Part shown: piece by piece, positions 1 through 8,094 of the stretch
Layout: each line of letters opens with the position of its first letter
Position numbering within the stretch: position 1 is the first letter of the stretch
DNA from: Acidimicrobiales bacterium
GTDB lineage: Bacteria; Actinomycetota; Acidimicrobiia; Acidimicrobiales; Bog-793
Length of the DNA: 64,000 nt
NCBI GenBank assembly: GCA_035533595.1
Contig: DATLTN010000038.1
Coordinates: 1 to 64,000, forward strand
Direction of reading: 5' to 3'
Notes under the pieces: generated by a model
Databases searched by the model: none
What the model was told of the DNA's origin: nothing
Seen by the model: only the letters and a program-made list of their open reading frames with translations
Translations under genes and position numbers: made by a program

Positions 1-383
1 GATCGTCGCGTTCGAGACCCGCAGGCAGCCGTGGCTGACGTCGGCGCCGACGCTCGTCGGCTGATCGGTTCCGTGCAGCCCGATCTCGCCCGGACCACCA
101 CCGAAGCTCGAGAGGACGTCCGAGAAAGCCGACAGCCCGAACGCATAGGGGTCATAGGTGCCCGCTGGGTCGGGCTGCTTCATCAAGTCCACCAGGTCAT
201 AGGTCCCGAGGGCATGGGCAGCAGCGATCGACCCACCCCGACGGGAGCGGAGACAAGGGACCGACTCCCGCGGAGGACCACGAGGCGACGTGAAGTGAGA
301 TCGGCGTGCACGAGATAGTCGTCGGAGAGCAGGCCGACGGCGCTGTTGCGGCGCGAATGGAGGACATTGCCTCTCGTGCGTCT
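1..383 (-). pseudogene. L,D-transpeptidase (YkuD) remnant, frameshifted, runs off left edge
   Basis: Read on the minus strand, the last 200 bases encode the C-terminal part of a YkuD catalytic domain, including HGTDQPTSVGADVSHGCLRVSN with the SHGC active-site cysteine near base 30. The preceding part of the domain (LTSRRLVVLRG...APVGVGRSLLPMPSG) lies in a different frame. The two halves join at about 202-208, where one base appears to be missing in a short G/C run. The upstream frame is closed by TAA at 384-386 and has no ATG or SD-preceded start, so the usual N-terminal signal or lipoprotein region is absent. L,D-transpeptidases make 3-3 peptidoglycan cross-links. I read this as a decayed copy, although a sequencing indel could explain the frame break alone. 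Confidence 0.72.
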
Positions 384-573
384 TTATTGGATTGTGCGCC
401 ACCTCATGTCGCCGCTCTGCCCCTTTGTGGCGCCGATAAACGCGACGGCCCGAACCGACGGGTCGGCTATCCGGGGTTGCGGAAAGGGCAGCCCACCTGC
501 ACCTACTGGTCTTCAGTTCAGCGCACCGAGGTCGCCCGGCGCGCGATCGGAAAGCTCATAGGCTGCGCAGCTG

Positions 574-1401
574 ATGACCGACGAGCCGACGGCCGACTTC
601 CTCCAGGCGAACCGCGCGATGTGGGACGACTCGGTCGAGATCCACGCCGCCTCCCGCTTCTACGACGTCGCCGGGTGGCTCACAGACGGCCGCGGCCCGC
701 GTCCGGACGAGCTCGCCCTCATCGGCCCCGTCGAGGGACTCGATATCTGTCACCTGCAGTGCCACTTCGGGATGGACACCCTCTCCCTCGCTCGCGTCGG
801 GGCGCGCATCACCGGCCTCGACTTCTCCCCCGCCGCGATCGCACGCGCCCAGGCCCTCGCCGACGAGTCGGGCCTCGCGGCGCGCGCCCGCTTCGTTCTC
901 GGCACCGTCGACGAGGCGAGCGCTCTTCTCGGCCGAGCCGCCTTCGACCTCGTGTACGTGAGCCTCGGCGCCCTGTGCTGGCTCCCCTCGGTCGCCCGTT
1001 GGGCGCACGAGGTCGCCGCGCTCCTGCGCCCGGGTGGCCGCCTCTTCCTGCACGACGCCCACCCTTTCGCGCAGGCCTGCATGGGAGAGGAGCTCGTCCC
1101 GGACTCCTCCTACTTCGAGGAGGTCGCACCGCGCGCCTGGGACGAGGAGGAGACCTACACCGACGCCATCCGGCCACTCACCGCGACCGTCAGCTACGAG
1201 TGGAACCATTCCCTCGGCGAGATCGTGAACGCCCTCATCGGCGAGGGCATGGTGCTCGACCGATTGATCGAGCACGACTGGACGAGCTTCGCCCGCTTGG
1301 AATCGATGGTGCGCATCGCGGACCAGCGCTATGTCCTGCCTGAGGGCTCGCCCCGCCTCCCGCTCAGCTTCACGCTGCTCGCGACGCGAAGCGGCAGCTA
1401 G
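574..1401 (+). CDS. Class I SAM-dependent methyltransferase
   Basis: The product has 275 residues and a Rossmann-type SAM-binding core. Motif I is LQCHFGMDTLSLARVGA at about residues 60-77, followed by the acidic strand end GLDFSP and a C-terminal beta-rich half. The substrate cannot be read from sequence; relatives are annotated as methyltransferase domain 25 or ubiE-like proteins. A TAGGCT hexamer at 559-564 lies nine bases before the ATG, so the leader would be very short. The 3' end overlaps the convergent anti-sigma gene by four bases. Soluble, no signal peptide. Confidence 0.85.
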   Translation: MTDEPTADFLQANRAMWDDSVEIHAASRFYDVAGWLTDGRGPRPDELALIGPVEGLDICHLQCHFGMDTLSLARVGARITGLDFSPAAIARAQALADESGLAARARFVLGTVDEASALLGRAAFDLVYVSLGALCWLPSVARWAHEVAALLRPGGRLFLHDAHPFAQACMGEELVPDSSYFEEVAPRAWDEEETYTDAIRPLTATVSYEWNHSLGEIVNALIGEGMVLDRLIEHDWTSFARLESMVRIADQRYVLPEGSPRLPLSFTLLATRSGS

Positions 1402-1775
1402 CGGAGCGCGGCCTCCTCCGCTCCGGCGGACTTCACCTGGAGGCGGGCGCGGGCGAGGACGACGACGCCCGAGGCGACGGCGATCGAGAGCGCGAGCCCC
1501 CCGCTGTAGGCGAGGCGGCGGTGCGAGAGCGCGGAGCGGATCATCTGCCGCTCGGCGGCGACGCCGAGCGAGGTGAGGACCCCTTCGATCAGGCCGTCGG
1601 GGACCGCCGGGCGCTCCTCGCGCAACTGGCCGAGGAGGCGCATCATCTTCTTGTAGCGGGCGAGCTCGCTCCTGCAGGCGAGGCAGCTCTCGACGTGGGT
1701 CACCACCTCGTCGCCGGCGGCAGCGCCGTCGAGGATCGCCGGCAGGCGACGGGCGACCTCCGCGCAGCTCGTCAC
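1398..1775 (-). CDS. Anti-sigma factor, zinc-finger (zf-HC2) membrane protein
   Basis: The 125-residue protein has an N-terminal ZAS-type motif, HVESCLACRSEL (His-X3-Cys-X2-Cys), at about residues 27-38. A single membrane helix follows at about 88-108 (AYSGGLALSIAVASGVVVL), then a short outside tail. Proteins of this build bind and sequester ECF sigma factors, releasing them on redox or envelope stress. The start overlaps the stop of the upstream sigma gene by four bases, so the pair is translationally coupled and this is almost certainly the cognate anti-sigma. Confidence 0.85.
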   Translation of the reverse strand: MTSCAEVARRLPAILDGAAAGDEVVTHVESCLACRSELARYKKMMRLLGQLREERPAVPDGLIEGVLTSLGVAAERQMIRSALSHRRLAYSGGLALSIAVASGVVVLARARLQVKSAGAEEAALR

Positions 1776-2419
1776 TTGGCCGCCACCGGGTAGAGCCGCT
1801 CGCGCAGCAGCCGGCGGGCGCGGTGCAGGCGCACCTTGGCGGCGGTGCGCGAGATGCCGAGCTCTGCGGCGATCGCCCCGTGCGGCAGGTCGTAGATGTC
1901 GCGCAGCACGACGACCGCCCGCAGCCCCCAGGGGAGGGCGCCGAGCGCACGAACAAGCTCGGCGCGCTCGTCGCTACGGGTCGCCGCGACCTCGGGGTTC
2001 GCCTCGCCCCGCACCTCGATGAGCGCGAGCTCGTCGTCGAAGGGCTCGGTCCGGCGGCGGCCGCTCCTCGTGCGCTGCGAGGAGGCGCAGTTCGCGCAGA
2101 TCCGGTAGAGCCAGGTCGCGACCGAGGCATCGCCGCGGAAGCGGCCGATGGCGTTGAAGGCCCGCAGGTAGGTCTCCTGAAGGACGTCGCTCGCGTCGTG
2201 CTCGTTGCCCACGAGGCGCAGCGCCAGCGCGTAGACCGCAGGCGAGGTGGCCGCGACGAGCTCCGCGAAGGCCTCGGTGTCCCCCTCGCGAGCGCGCGCG
2301 ACGAGCGCGGCGGAGGGCTCAGGAGCGGTGGGAGCGGCCCCGGGCAGCCCGCTACGGGCGGCGGGCGCGGGGCGTTGCCGGGTGAGCGCGCCGTTCGGCG
2401 CGTCGCCCGGCGGAATCAG
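1772..2419 (-). CDS. ECF-type RNA polymerase sigma factor
   Basis: The sigma-70 region 2 ([20 protein letters not shown], then [11 protein letters not shown]) and region 4 ([20 protein letters not shown] with a helix-turn-helix) are complete, as in SigW/SigE-like ECF factors. The start is unclear. No ATG, GTG or TTG lies in frame between the rpmG stop and the conserved domain. The boundary given uses a CTG that overlaps the rpmG TGA. In-frame GTG codons at about 2541 and at 2632 lie inside or beyond rpmG and would give long N-terminal extensions with no family match. It is followed by its anti-sigma gene in a four-base overlap. The Pro/Ala-rich N-terminus is not conserved in the family. Confidence 0.82.
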   Translation of the reverse strand: MIPPGDAPNGALTRQRPAPAARSGLPGAAPTAPEPSAALVARAREGDTEAFAELVAATSPAVYALALRLVGNEHDASDVLQETYLRAFNAIGRFRGDASVATWLYRICANCASSQRTRSGRRRTEPFDDELALIEVRGEANPEVAATRSDERAELVRALGALPWGLRAVVVLRDIYDLPHGAIAAELGISRTAAKVRLHRARRLLRERLYPVAAK

Positions 2420-2580
2420 CGGGTTTCCTTGTGGAGGGTGTGCTGGCGGTCGAAGCGGCAGTACTTGCGCATCTCGATGCGCTCGCGGTCGTTCTGCCGG
2501 TTCTTCGTCGTGATGTAGTTGCGCCGCTTGCAGACCTCGCACTCCAAGGTGACCTGCACGCGCCGTTCGTTCTTCGCCAC
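2416..2580 (-). CDS. rpmG: 50S ribosomal protein L33
   Basis: The 54-residue protein starts at GTG with a good AAGGAG six bases upstream and carries the L33 core: [17 protein letters not shown] and RKYC...HTLHKETR. Three of the four zinc-ribbon cysteines of the C+ form remain (CEVC plus the Cys of KYC); the fourth position is replaced within RFDRQH, so zinc binding may be weakened. The order tRNA-Thr, tRNA-Met, rpmG is common in actinobacteria, where secE-nusG usually follows at some distance; here an ECF sigma gene abuts the stop codon instead. Confidence 0.93.
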   Translation of the reverse strand: MAKNERRVQVTLECEVCKRRNYITTKNRQNDRERIEMRKYCRFDRQHTLHKETR

Positions 2581-2657
2581 CGGGACTCCTTGTCCTGACA
2601 ACGCGGCCGCGGCCCCGAAGGGCGGGCTGCACTGGAAAGCCACTCTAGTAGCAGTAG

Positions 2658-2731
2658 TAGCGGCGGCGGGACTCGAACCCGCGACCCCACGATTATGAGC
2701 CGTGTGCTCTGACCGACTGAGCTACGCCGCC
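2658..2731 (-). tRNA. tRNA-Met (CAT)
   Basis: A full cloverleaf can be folded: acceptor GGCGGCG/CGCCGCT, D stem GCTC/GAGC, anticodon stem CACGG/CGTG with loop CTCATAA, T stem GCGGG/CCCGC with TTCGAGT loop. The anticodon is CAT. The first acceptor pair is G-U and paired, which argues for the elongator rather than the initiator. A tRNA-Ile2 (lysidine-modified CAT) cannot be excluded by eye. CCA is not encoded. Confidence 0.9.
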
Positions 2732-2738
2732 GCGGTGG

Positions 2739-2810
2739 AGCCCCCTGTCGGATTTGAACCGACGACCCCTTCCTTACCATGGAAGTGCTCTGCCACTGAG
2801 CTAAGGGGGC
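2739..2810 (-). tRNA. tRNA-Thr (GGT)
   Basis: The acceptor stem GCCCCCT/AGGGGGC, D stem GCTC/GAGC, anticodon stem CTTCC/GGAAG with loop ATGGTAA (anticodon GGT) and T stem GTCGG/CCGAC with loop TTCAAAT are all perfect. Seven bases separate it from tRNA-Met, so the two and rpmG are probably co-transcribed. Confidence 0.95.
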
Positions 2811-2860
2811 CCGTGGCGCCGTCATGTTAGTGCTCTCCCGGGGTGCTCCCCGGGGCCTTC

Positions 2861-2866
2861 TATCTT
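2861..2866 (+). promoter_or_regulatory. Leaderless -10 element for the GNAT gene
   Basis: TATCTT lies six bases before the ATG at 2873, the spacing expected if transcription begins at the start codon. There is no Shine-Dalgarno sequence and no clear -35. Confidence 0.5.
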
Positions 2867-2872
2867 CGCGGT

Positions 2873-3367
2873 ATGCAGCTACGACTCGCCGAAGAGCGCG
2901 ACGCCGAGGCGATCCGCCAGATCTACAACGTCGAGGTCCTCACCTCGACCGTCACCTTCGACCTGGTGGCGCGCGACGAGAAGGAGCAGCGGGCCTGGAT
3001 GGCCGCGCACTCCGGCGTCTACCCCGTGGTCGTCGCCGAGGTCGACGGCGAGATCGCCGGTTTCGCCTGCCTCTCCCCCTACCGCCCGCGGCCCGCCTAC
3101 TCGACGAGCGCCGAGGACTCGGTCTACGTCGCCGCCCCCCACCGCGGCGCCGGCGTCGGCAAGGCCCTCCTCGCCCGCATCGTCGAGCTCGCCGGCACGC
3201 ACGGCTTCCACTCGGTGATGGCGCGCGTCGTCGGCGACCACGAGGCCTCGATCGCTCTGCACCGCGCCTGCGGCTTCGAGCTCGTCGGCGTCGAGCGCGA
3301 GATCGGCCGAAAGTTCGGCCACTGGCTCGACGTCGCCCTGATGCAGCTACTCGTGCAGGGGGACTGA
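2873..3367 (+). CDS. GNAT family N-acetyltransferase (phosphinothricin acetyltransferase-like)
   Basis: The 164-residue protein has the N-terminal RLAEERDAEAIRQIYN block and the acetyl-CoA pyrophosphate-binding loop RGAGVGKALL (about residues 93-102), followed by SIALHRACGFELVG, the pattern of the Pat/Bar/YncA branch of GNATs. That branch acetylates small amines or amino-acid analogues; the true substrate is unknown. ATG at 2873 is preferred over an upstream in-frame codon because it fits both the family start and the leaderless promoter. The 3' end overlaps the convergent mannosyltransferase gene by 21 bases. Confidence 0.88.
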   Translation: MQLRLAEERDAEAIRQIYNVEVLTSTVTFDLVARDEKEQRAWMAAHSGVYPVVVAEVDGEIAGFACLSPYRPRPAYSTSAEDSVYVAAPHRGAGVGKALLARIVELAGTHGFHSVMARVVGDHEASIALHRACGFELVGVEREIGRKFGHWLDVALMQLLVQGD

Positions 3368-5077
3368 GGCCGCGAGCTCGAGCTCGGCGGGCGCCGCCGC
3401 GAGCCGGCGCAGCCGGCGCAGCCGTGGCACCACGAGCACCGCGACCAGCCCGACGAGGGCAAGCGAGGCGATGCTCACGAGGAGCGGATTGGCGACCCCG
3501 AGCTCGTCGACGAGCACGAAGCCCCCCGGCAGGCCGAGGAAGCAGGCGGCGGCCGAAAAGACGCAGAGCACGTGGCGGGCGGCCCCCACGACGACCGGGG
3601 CGAGGAAGACGAAACCCCACGTGAGGTACCAGGGCTGGACGACGGGCCCGAGCGCGGCGAAGGCGACGAGGGTCCAGCCGATCGCCCGCAGCGGGCCGAT
3701 CGCCTCCGAGCCGAGCAGCAGGCGGAGCGCGACCCCCACCGCGAGGAGCATCGCCCCGCCGCGGGTCAGCGTGAGGAACGGGTGCGCGAGGCCACCGAGG
3801 CCGACGAGGCCGGCGATCTTGCCACCGGCGAGGCCGAGGGCGGTCGCCGGGTCGAGCCAGGAGCGGATCTGGTCGGGGTTGGAGAGCCCGGAGATCCAGC
3901 CCCATCCGAGGCCGGCGAGCACCGAGACGGCGGCCATCACCCCGCCGGCGATCAGCAGCGCGCTGGCCGTCGGCCGCACCCGCTCGCGGGGGCTGTGGCC
4001 GGGGCCGATCCACTCCCAGCCGATGTAGATCACACCGACGATCGCCGGCACCTTCACCACCGCGCCGAGCGCGCAGCACACGATGCCGAGGAAGAATTGG
4101 CCGCGCCGCGCCAACGCGTACCCGACCGCCAGCAGGCCGATCATCAGTGCGTCGTTGTGGCCACCGCCGATGAGGTGCAGCAGGATCAGCGGGTTGAGCG
4201 CCGCGAGGGTGAAGGCGGTCGCCCCGTCGCGGCCGAAGGAGCGGGCGATCGAAGGGATCGCGACCGCGAACAGGAGCGTGCCCACGAGGGCGAGGAGACG
4301 CATGCCGACCACCGAGGCGAGCGGGTCGTGGCGGGCGATCTCGACGATCCAGCCGGCGAGGGCGAGGAAGACCGGACCATAAGGCGAGGTGACGTGGCCC
4401 CAGAGGCCGTCCGGAAGGTAGGTGAGGATCGGCGAGCTGCCGAGGTCGGCGGGGCCGTAGAGGTAGGGGTTGAGGTGGTGCGACATCATCTCGCCCTGCG
4501 CCGCGTAGCTGTAGAGGTCCCGCGAGAACAGCGGCGCGACGACGAGCAGCGGCAGCGCCCAGGCGCAGAAGACGAGCGCCAGCCGCCGGAGCGGCACGCC
4601 GCGGTGGCGCGAGACGACGCGCACGATGTCGTACCAGGCGCGCATCAACAGGATCATCCCGCCGTAGACGGCGACGACCCCGAAGAACAGTCCCGAGCCG
4701 GGCGGCGGGACCGGCGCGTTGCAGGGTGGTGCCGCGGCCGAGATGTCGCAGGCGCCGGGGATCCCGAAGAACCAGGCGCCGGGGATCTTCTCGGTGAACG
4801 GTGAGTTCGGCTGGCTGGCGCCGAGGGTGATGAGCAGCGTCCCGAGGAAGCCGACGAAGCCCGACTGGAGGAGGCGGCGGTGCACCAGTTGCTGCACCTG
4901 CTCGTAGGGTGCAGCCGCACCCGAGCCGCGGGCGAAGAGCGAGGCGAGGGTGCGGCCGCGGACGCGCAGCGGCTCGAGGGCGGCCGAGAGGCGCTCGCCG
5001 GCGAGGGTGAGCGCACCGAGAAGTCGGGAGCGTCCCTCGACCGCGGTGGCCGGCCGGTCGAGGTCGGTCATCGACAT
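3347..5077 (-). CDS. Polyprenol-phosphomannose-dependent alpha-1,6-mannosyltransferase, MptA/MptB family
   Basis: The 576-residue product is a multi-pass GT-C type protein with about 12 hydrophobic segments. The family signatures AAQGEMMSHHLNPYLYGP, TSPYGPVFL and LIGGGHNDALMIGLL are present. Enzymes of this family use polyprenyl-phosphate mannose on the outer face of the membrane to extend the alpha-1,6-mannan core of lipomannan-like glycolipids in Actinobacteria. ATG at 5077 was chosen because a TACACT hexamer stands seven bases upstream; a second ATG lies two codons on. Gene stands alone, divergent to nothing obvious. MptA versus MptB cannot be told apart here. Confidence 0.85.
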   Translation of the reverse strand: MSMTDLDRPATAVEGRSRLLGALTLAGERLSAALEPLRVRGRTLASLFARGSGAAAPYEQVQQLVHRRLLQSGFVGFLGTLLITLGASQPNSPFTEKIPGAWFFGIPGACDISAAAPPCNAPVPPPGSGLFFGVVAVYGGMILLMRAWYDIVRVVSRHRGVPLRRLALVFCAWALPLLVVAPLFSRDLYSYAAQGEMMSHHLNPYLYGPADLGSSPILTYLPDGLWGHVTSPYGPVFLALAGWIVEIARHDPLASVVGMRLLALVGTLLFAVAIPSIARSFGRDGATAFTLAALNPLILLHLIGGGHNDALMIGLLAVGYALARRGQFFLGIVCCALGAVVKVPAIVGVIYIGWEWIGPGHSPRERVRPTASALLIAGGVMAAVSVLAGLGWGWISGLSNPDQIRSWLDPATALGLAGGKIAGLVGLGGLAHPFLTLTRGGAMLLAVGVALRLLLGSEAIGPLRAIGWTLVAFAALGPVVQPWYLTWGFVFLAPVVVGAARHVLCVFSAAACFLGLPGGFVLVDELGVANPLLVSIASLALVGLVAVLVVPRLRRLRRLAAAPAELELAASVPLHE

Positions 5078-5084
5078 CGTCGCG

Positions 5085-5090
5085 AGTGTA
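5085..5090 (-). promoter_or_regulatory. Leaderless -10 element for the mannosyltransferase gene
   Basis: On the minus strand TACACT precedes the ATG at 5077 by seven bases, with no ribosome binding site between them. No convincing -35. Confidence 0.45.
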
Positions 5091-5223
5091 CCGACCGTCC
5101 CCCGCAGGCAACCGGCAAAATCGCTCGTGAACAAGAACCTCTCGCGTCGCCGCCACTATCCGCGAGGCCCTCGCCGCGCTGCCTCGGGCTCGGGTGGTGC
5201 TCGCCCTCGGCGCCGCCCGAGGC

Positions 5224-6171
5224 CTACAGGCCCAACCTCAGTGAGGCCCCGGCGCTCTCCCCGTGCTCGTAGACCTCCGCGGCGGGCCCGACCACGAGCG
5301 GGTCGAGCACCCCGACCAGCTCGTGGTCCTTGCCGGGGTAGTCGAACTGGCTGAGCACCTGGCGCATCGCGCCGAGGCGGGCGCGCTTTTTGTCGTTGCT
5401 CTTCACCACCGTCCACGGAGCGAAGGGCGTGTCGGTGGCCTTGAACATCGCCTCCTTGGCGGCGGTGTAGTCGTTCCAGCGGTCGAGCGAGGCGAGGTCG
5501 GTCGGCGAGAGCTTCCACTGGCGGACCGGGTCGATGCTGCGGATCAGAAAGCGCGTCCGCTGCTCGGCGCGCGAGACCGAGAACCACAGCTTCACGAGAT
5601 GGATGCCGTCGTCGACGAGCAGCTGCTCGAAGACCGGTGCCTGGCGGAGGAAGCGCTCGTACTCCGCGTCGGTGCAGTAGCCCATCACCCGCTCGACGCC
5701 CGCCCGGTTGTACCAGGAGCGGTCGAACAGGACGATCTCGCCGGCGGAGGGGAGGTGCTCCACATAGCGCTGGAAGTACCACTCCCCCTGCTCGCGCTCG
5801 TTCGGCTTCTCGAGGGCGACGGCGCTCGTGCCACGGGGGTTGAGGTGCTCGGTGAAGCGCTTGATCGTGCCGCCCTTGCCGGCCGCGTCGCGCCCCTCGA
5901 ACAGGACGAGGAGGCGGCCGCCGGTGTCCTTCAGCCAGTTCTGCAGCTGCAGGAGCTCGATCTGCAGCGCGCGCTTCACGACGTCGTACTCGGGGCGCGC
6001 GAGGCGCTCGTCGTAGGGGTAGCCCTCCCGCCAGGTGTCGACGAGGCGCCCGTCTTTCCAGCGCAGCACCGGCTCGTCCTCGTCCTCGGTCTCGTCGAGC
6101 TCGAGCTGGTCGAGGTACTTGGAGAGGTCGAGGTCGAGGTCGAGGAGCTCTCCGTCGGTCTCGACGGTCAT
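5224..6171 (-). CDS. Polyphosphate kinase 2 family protein (single PPK2 domain)
   Basis: The product is 315 residues, a normal one-domain PPK2. It has the Walker A loop FEGRDAAGKGG (about residues 91-101), the lid and Walker B region LFDRSWYNRAGVERVMG, and the downstream KLWFSVSRAEQ and WNDYTAAKEAMF blocks. PPK2 enzymes phosphorylate nucleoside di- or monophosphates from polyphosphate, usually favouring nucleotide regeneration. The N-terminal 45 residues are acidic and low in complexity (DLDLDLSKYLDQLELDE). The ATG at 6171 follows a weak GGGGA. It is divergent from a CYTH-CHAD gene, whose CHAD domain is a known polyphosphate binder. Confidence 0.93.
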   Translation of the reverse strand: MTVETDGELLDLDLDLSKYLDQLELDETEDEDEPVLRWKDGRLVDTWREGYPYDERLARPEYDVVKRALQIELLQLQNWLKDTGGRLLVLFEGRDAAGKGGTIKRFTEHLNPRGTSAVALEKPNEREQGEWYFQRYVEHLPSAGEIVLFDRSWYNRAGVERVMGYCTDAEYERFLRQAPVFEQLLVDDGIHLVKLWFSVSRAEQRTRFLIRSIDPVRQWKLSPTDLASLDRWNDYTAAKEAMFKATDTPFAPWTVVKSNDKKRARLGAMRQVLSQFDYPGKDHELVGVLDPLVVGPAAEVYEHGESAGASLRLGL

Positions 6172-6296
6172 CGAGGTCCCCGGCCCGGACGGTGCGCGGC
6201 CGTGCTCACCTCCGCATCCTTGTCGGCGCGCCGGCGCTTTGCGAGCGGCAGCGGCGAATCGGGTAGAGACAAGGACGGCCGAGGTGGGGAGGGGCG

Positions 6297-7772
6297 ATGG
6301 ACGTCGTCGAGGAGGAGCACAAGTACGAGGCGGAGCGCTCGACCGAGCTCCCCGACATCGAACGGGTCCTTCCGAGCGGCGCGCGCATCGCGCATCGCGC
6401 ACCGATCGAGCTCGACGCGACCTACTTCGACACCACCGACCGTCGGCTGCTGCGCTGCGGCCTCACGCTGCGACGCCGCAGCGGGGGCGGCGACGCGGGG
6501 TGGCACCTGAAGGTCCCCGGGGAGGGGGCGGCGACACGGGAGGAGATCCGTCGCCCGCTCTCGGCCGCGCTGCTCCCCGAGGTGCCGGCCGAGCTCGCCG
6601 ACCTCGTGCTCGCCCGGCTGCGGGGCGAGCCGCTCCGCCCGGTGGCGCGGATCCGGACGCGGCGGGTCGTGCACGAGGTGCTCGACAGTGCGGGGCCGGT
6701 CGTCGAGATCGCCGACGACACCGTGCGCGCCGAGGTCGTCGGCGAGGCGGGGGCGAGGAGCTGGCGCGAGATCGAGGTGGAGGTGCAGCCGAGGGGTCAC
6801 AAGCTCGCGAAGCGTGTCGCGGCGTCGCTCCGTGCCGTCGGCATCCGCCCCTCGACCGAACGCTCCAAGCTCGCGACGCTGCTGTTGCCGGACGACTCGC
6901 GCGACGCGCGCGTCCACCACCGGCGGGAGGTGCTGCGGGCGCGCCTCGTCGAGCAGAGCGAGGAGCTGGTCGCCCGTGACCTCGACGTCCGTCGCGGGAG
7001 GCCCGATGCCGTCCACGACCTGCGCGTCGCGGCGCGTCGGCTGCGCAGCTGTCTGCAGAGCTTCGCCCCGCTGTTCGACGAGGGATCGTCCGCGCGCCTC
7101 GGCGTCGAGCTCCGCTGGCTCTCCGGGCTGCTCCGCGCGGCGCGCGACCTCGAAGTGCTGGCGCGCCGCATCGACGGCGAGATCGGCGAGGCACTCGCCC
7201 TCCGCGGCCGCGCCGAGGTTCGGCGGGCGGTGAAGGCCCAGATCGAGCGCGAGCAGCGCGCCGCGGTCGCAGACCTCGACGAGGGCCTGCGCAGCCCCCG
7301 CTACGCGGCGCTCCTCGACGACGTGCTCGCCTTCGCCGACCGACCCGCCTATCGCGCCGGCCGCCGACCCCGCCGCCAGCAGCTCCTCGCACGCGTCGAC
7401 CACGACGCTCGACGCGTGCGGCGGCGCCTGCGGCGGGGACGGCGCGCGGAGGGGCCCGCACGCGACGTCCTCCTCCACGAGGCCCGCAAGGCCGCGAAGC
7501 GCGCCCGCTACGCCGCCGAGACGATCGCTCCGCTGCGTCCGCGCCGCGCCGCTGCGCTCGCGCGCCACTTCGAGGAGGTGCAGGAGCGGCTCGGCGAGCG
7601 CCAGGACGCCGTGGTCTCCCGCGCCTTTCTCGAGGAGTTGGCGCACGACGGCGACGACGCCTCGCGCGCAGTGACCTTCGCGCTCGGCGCGCTCGCCCGC
7701 GACGAGGAGCGGCGGGTCGCCGAGGTCGACGGCCACCTCCCAAAGGCGCGGGCGGCGGCGCTCGGCGGCTGA
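6297..7772 (+). CDS. CYTH and CHAD domain protein
   Basis: The 491-residue protein has an N-terminal CYTH (triphosphate tunnel) domain at about 1-205. It starts with EEEHKYE in place of the canonical ExExK and has ELDATYFDTTDRRLL and GWHLKVPG. A C-terminal CHAD helical domain at about 220-480 is rich in His and Arg (AVHDLRVAARRLRSCLQSF; HEARKAAKRARYA). CHAD domains bind polyphosphate; CYTH domains bind or hydrolyse triphosphates. A strong GGGGAGGGG lies just ahead of the ATG. Position opposite PPK2 with a 125-base divergent promoter region supports a shared polyphosphate role. Probably cytosolic or granule-associated. Confidence 0.9.
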   Translation: MDVVEEEHKYEAERSTELPDIERVLPSGARIAHRAPIELDATYFDTTDRRLLRCGLTLRRRSGGGDAGWHLKVPGEGAATREEIRRPLSAALLPEVPAELADLVLARLRGEPLRPVARIRTRRVVHEVLDSAGPVVEIADDTVRAEVVGEAGARSWREIEVEVQPRGHKLAKRVAASLRAVGIRPSTERSKLATLLLPDDSRDARVHHRREVLRARLVEQSEELVARDLDVRRGRPDAVHDLRVAARRLRSCLQSFAPLFDEGSSARLGVELRWLSGLLRAARDLEVLARRIDGEIGEALALRGRAEVRRAVKAQIEREQRAAVADLDEGLRSPRYAALLDDVLAFADRPAYRAGRRPRRQQLLARVDHDARRVRRRLRRGRRAEGPARDVLLHEARKAAKRARYAAETIAPLRPRRAAALARHFEEVQERLGERQDAVVSRAFLEELAHDGDDASRAVTFALGALARDEERRVAEVDGHLPKARAAALGG

Positions 7773-7881
7773 TCGGTGCTCCGGCTCCGCGCGAACGGGC
7801 AGCCCGCCGACGCCAGGAACCGGCGGCCGATCGAAGCTCGAAAAGCCGCCTCGAGCTGGGCGTCTACTGCCTAATGCGACG

Positions 7882-7963
7882 TGGGCCGGGTAGGATTCGA
7901 ACCTACGAAGGCGCTGCCGGCAGATTTACAGTCTGCTCCCGTTGGCCACTTGGGTACCGACCC
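7882..7963 (-). tRNA. tRNA-Tyr (GTA)
   Basis: Class II tRNA: acceptor GGGTCGG/CCGGCCC, anticodon loop CTGTAAA (GTA), a long variable arm, and T stem GTAGG/CCTAC with TTCGAAT loop. It is 82 bases long; CCA is not encoded. Confidence 0.95.
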
Positions 7964-7980
7964 GTCGGGGCGACACCCTA

Positions 7981-8064
7981 TCCGAAGGCCCGCACGCCGA
8001 ATCCGAAGGCCCGCACGCCGAATCCGAGGGCCCGAGGCCAGAGCCGACGGCCCGCAAGCCGAGA
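7981..8064. repeat. 21-bp tandem repeat, four units
   Basis: Two exact 21-base units (7981-8001 and 8002-8022) beginning TCCGAAGGCCCGCACG are followed by two diverged units (8023-8043 and 8044-8064). They fill the gap between tRNA-Tyr and the yajQ promoter. Although an in-frame extension of yajQ would read through them as repeated SEGPHAE, the promoter position shows that they are probably untranslated. Confidence 0.8.
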
Positions 8065-8081
8065 TCCGGGGGCGCCCTGGC

Positions 8082-8087
8082 TATCGT
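8082..8087 (+). promoter_or_regulatory. Leaderless -10 element for yajQ
   Basis: TATCGT stands seven bases before the ATG at 8095; no SD is present. This supports the short YajQ start over the longer reading frame that begins near 7942. Confidence 0.5.
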
Positions 8088-8094
8088 TTCCGGC

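Noticed and set aside
31-1343. Long plus-strand open frames over the left edge and the methyltransferase
   Set aside because: They are Arg/Pro/Gly-rich shadows of the true frames; the minus-strand YkuD remnant and the SAM motif explain the coding signal.
3572-4804. 410-codon plus-strand frame opposite the mannosyltransferase
   Set aside because: Composition is Glu/Arg/Asp-rich with no motif, typical of the antisense of a GC-rich membrane-protein gene.
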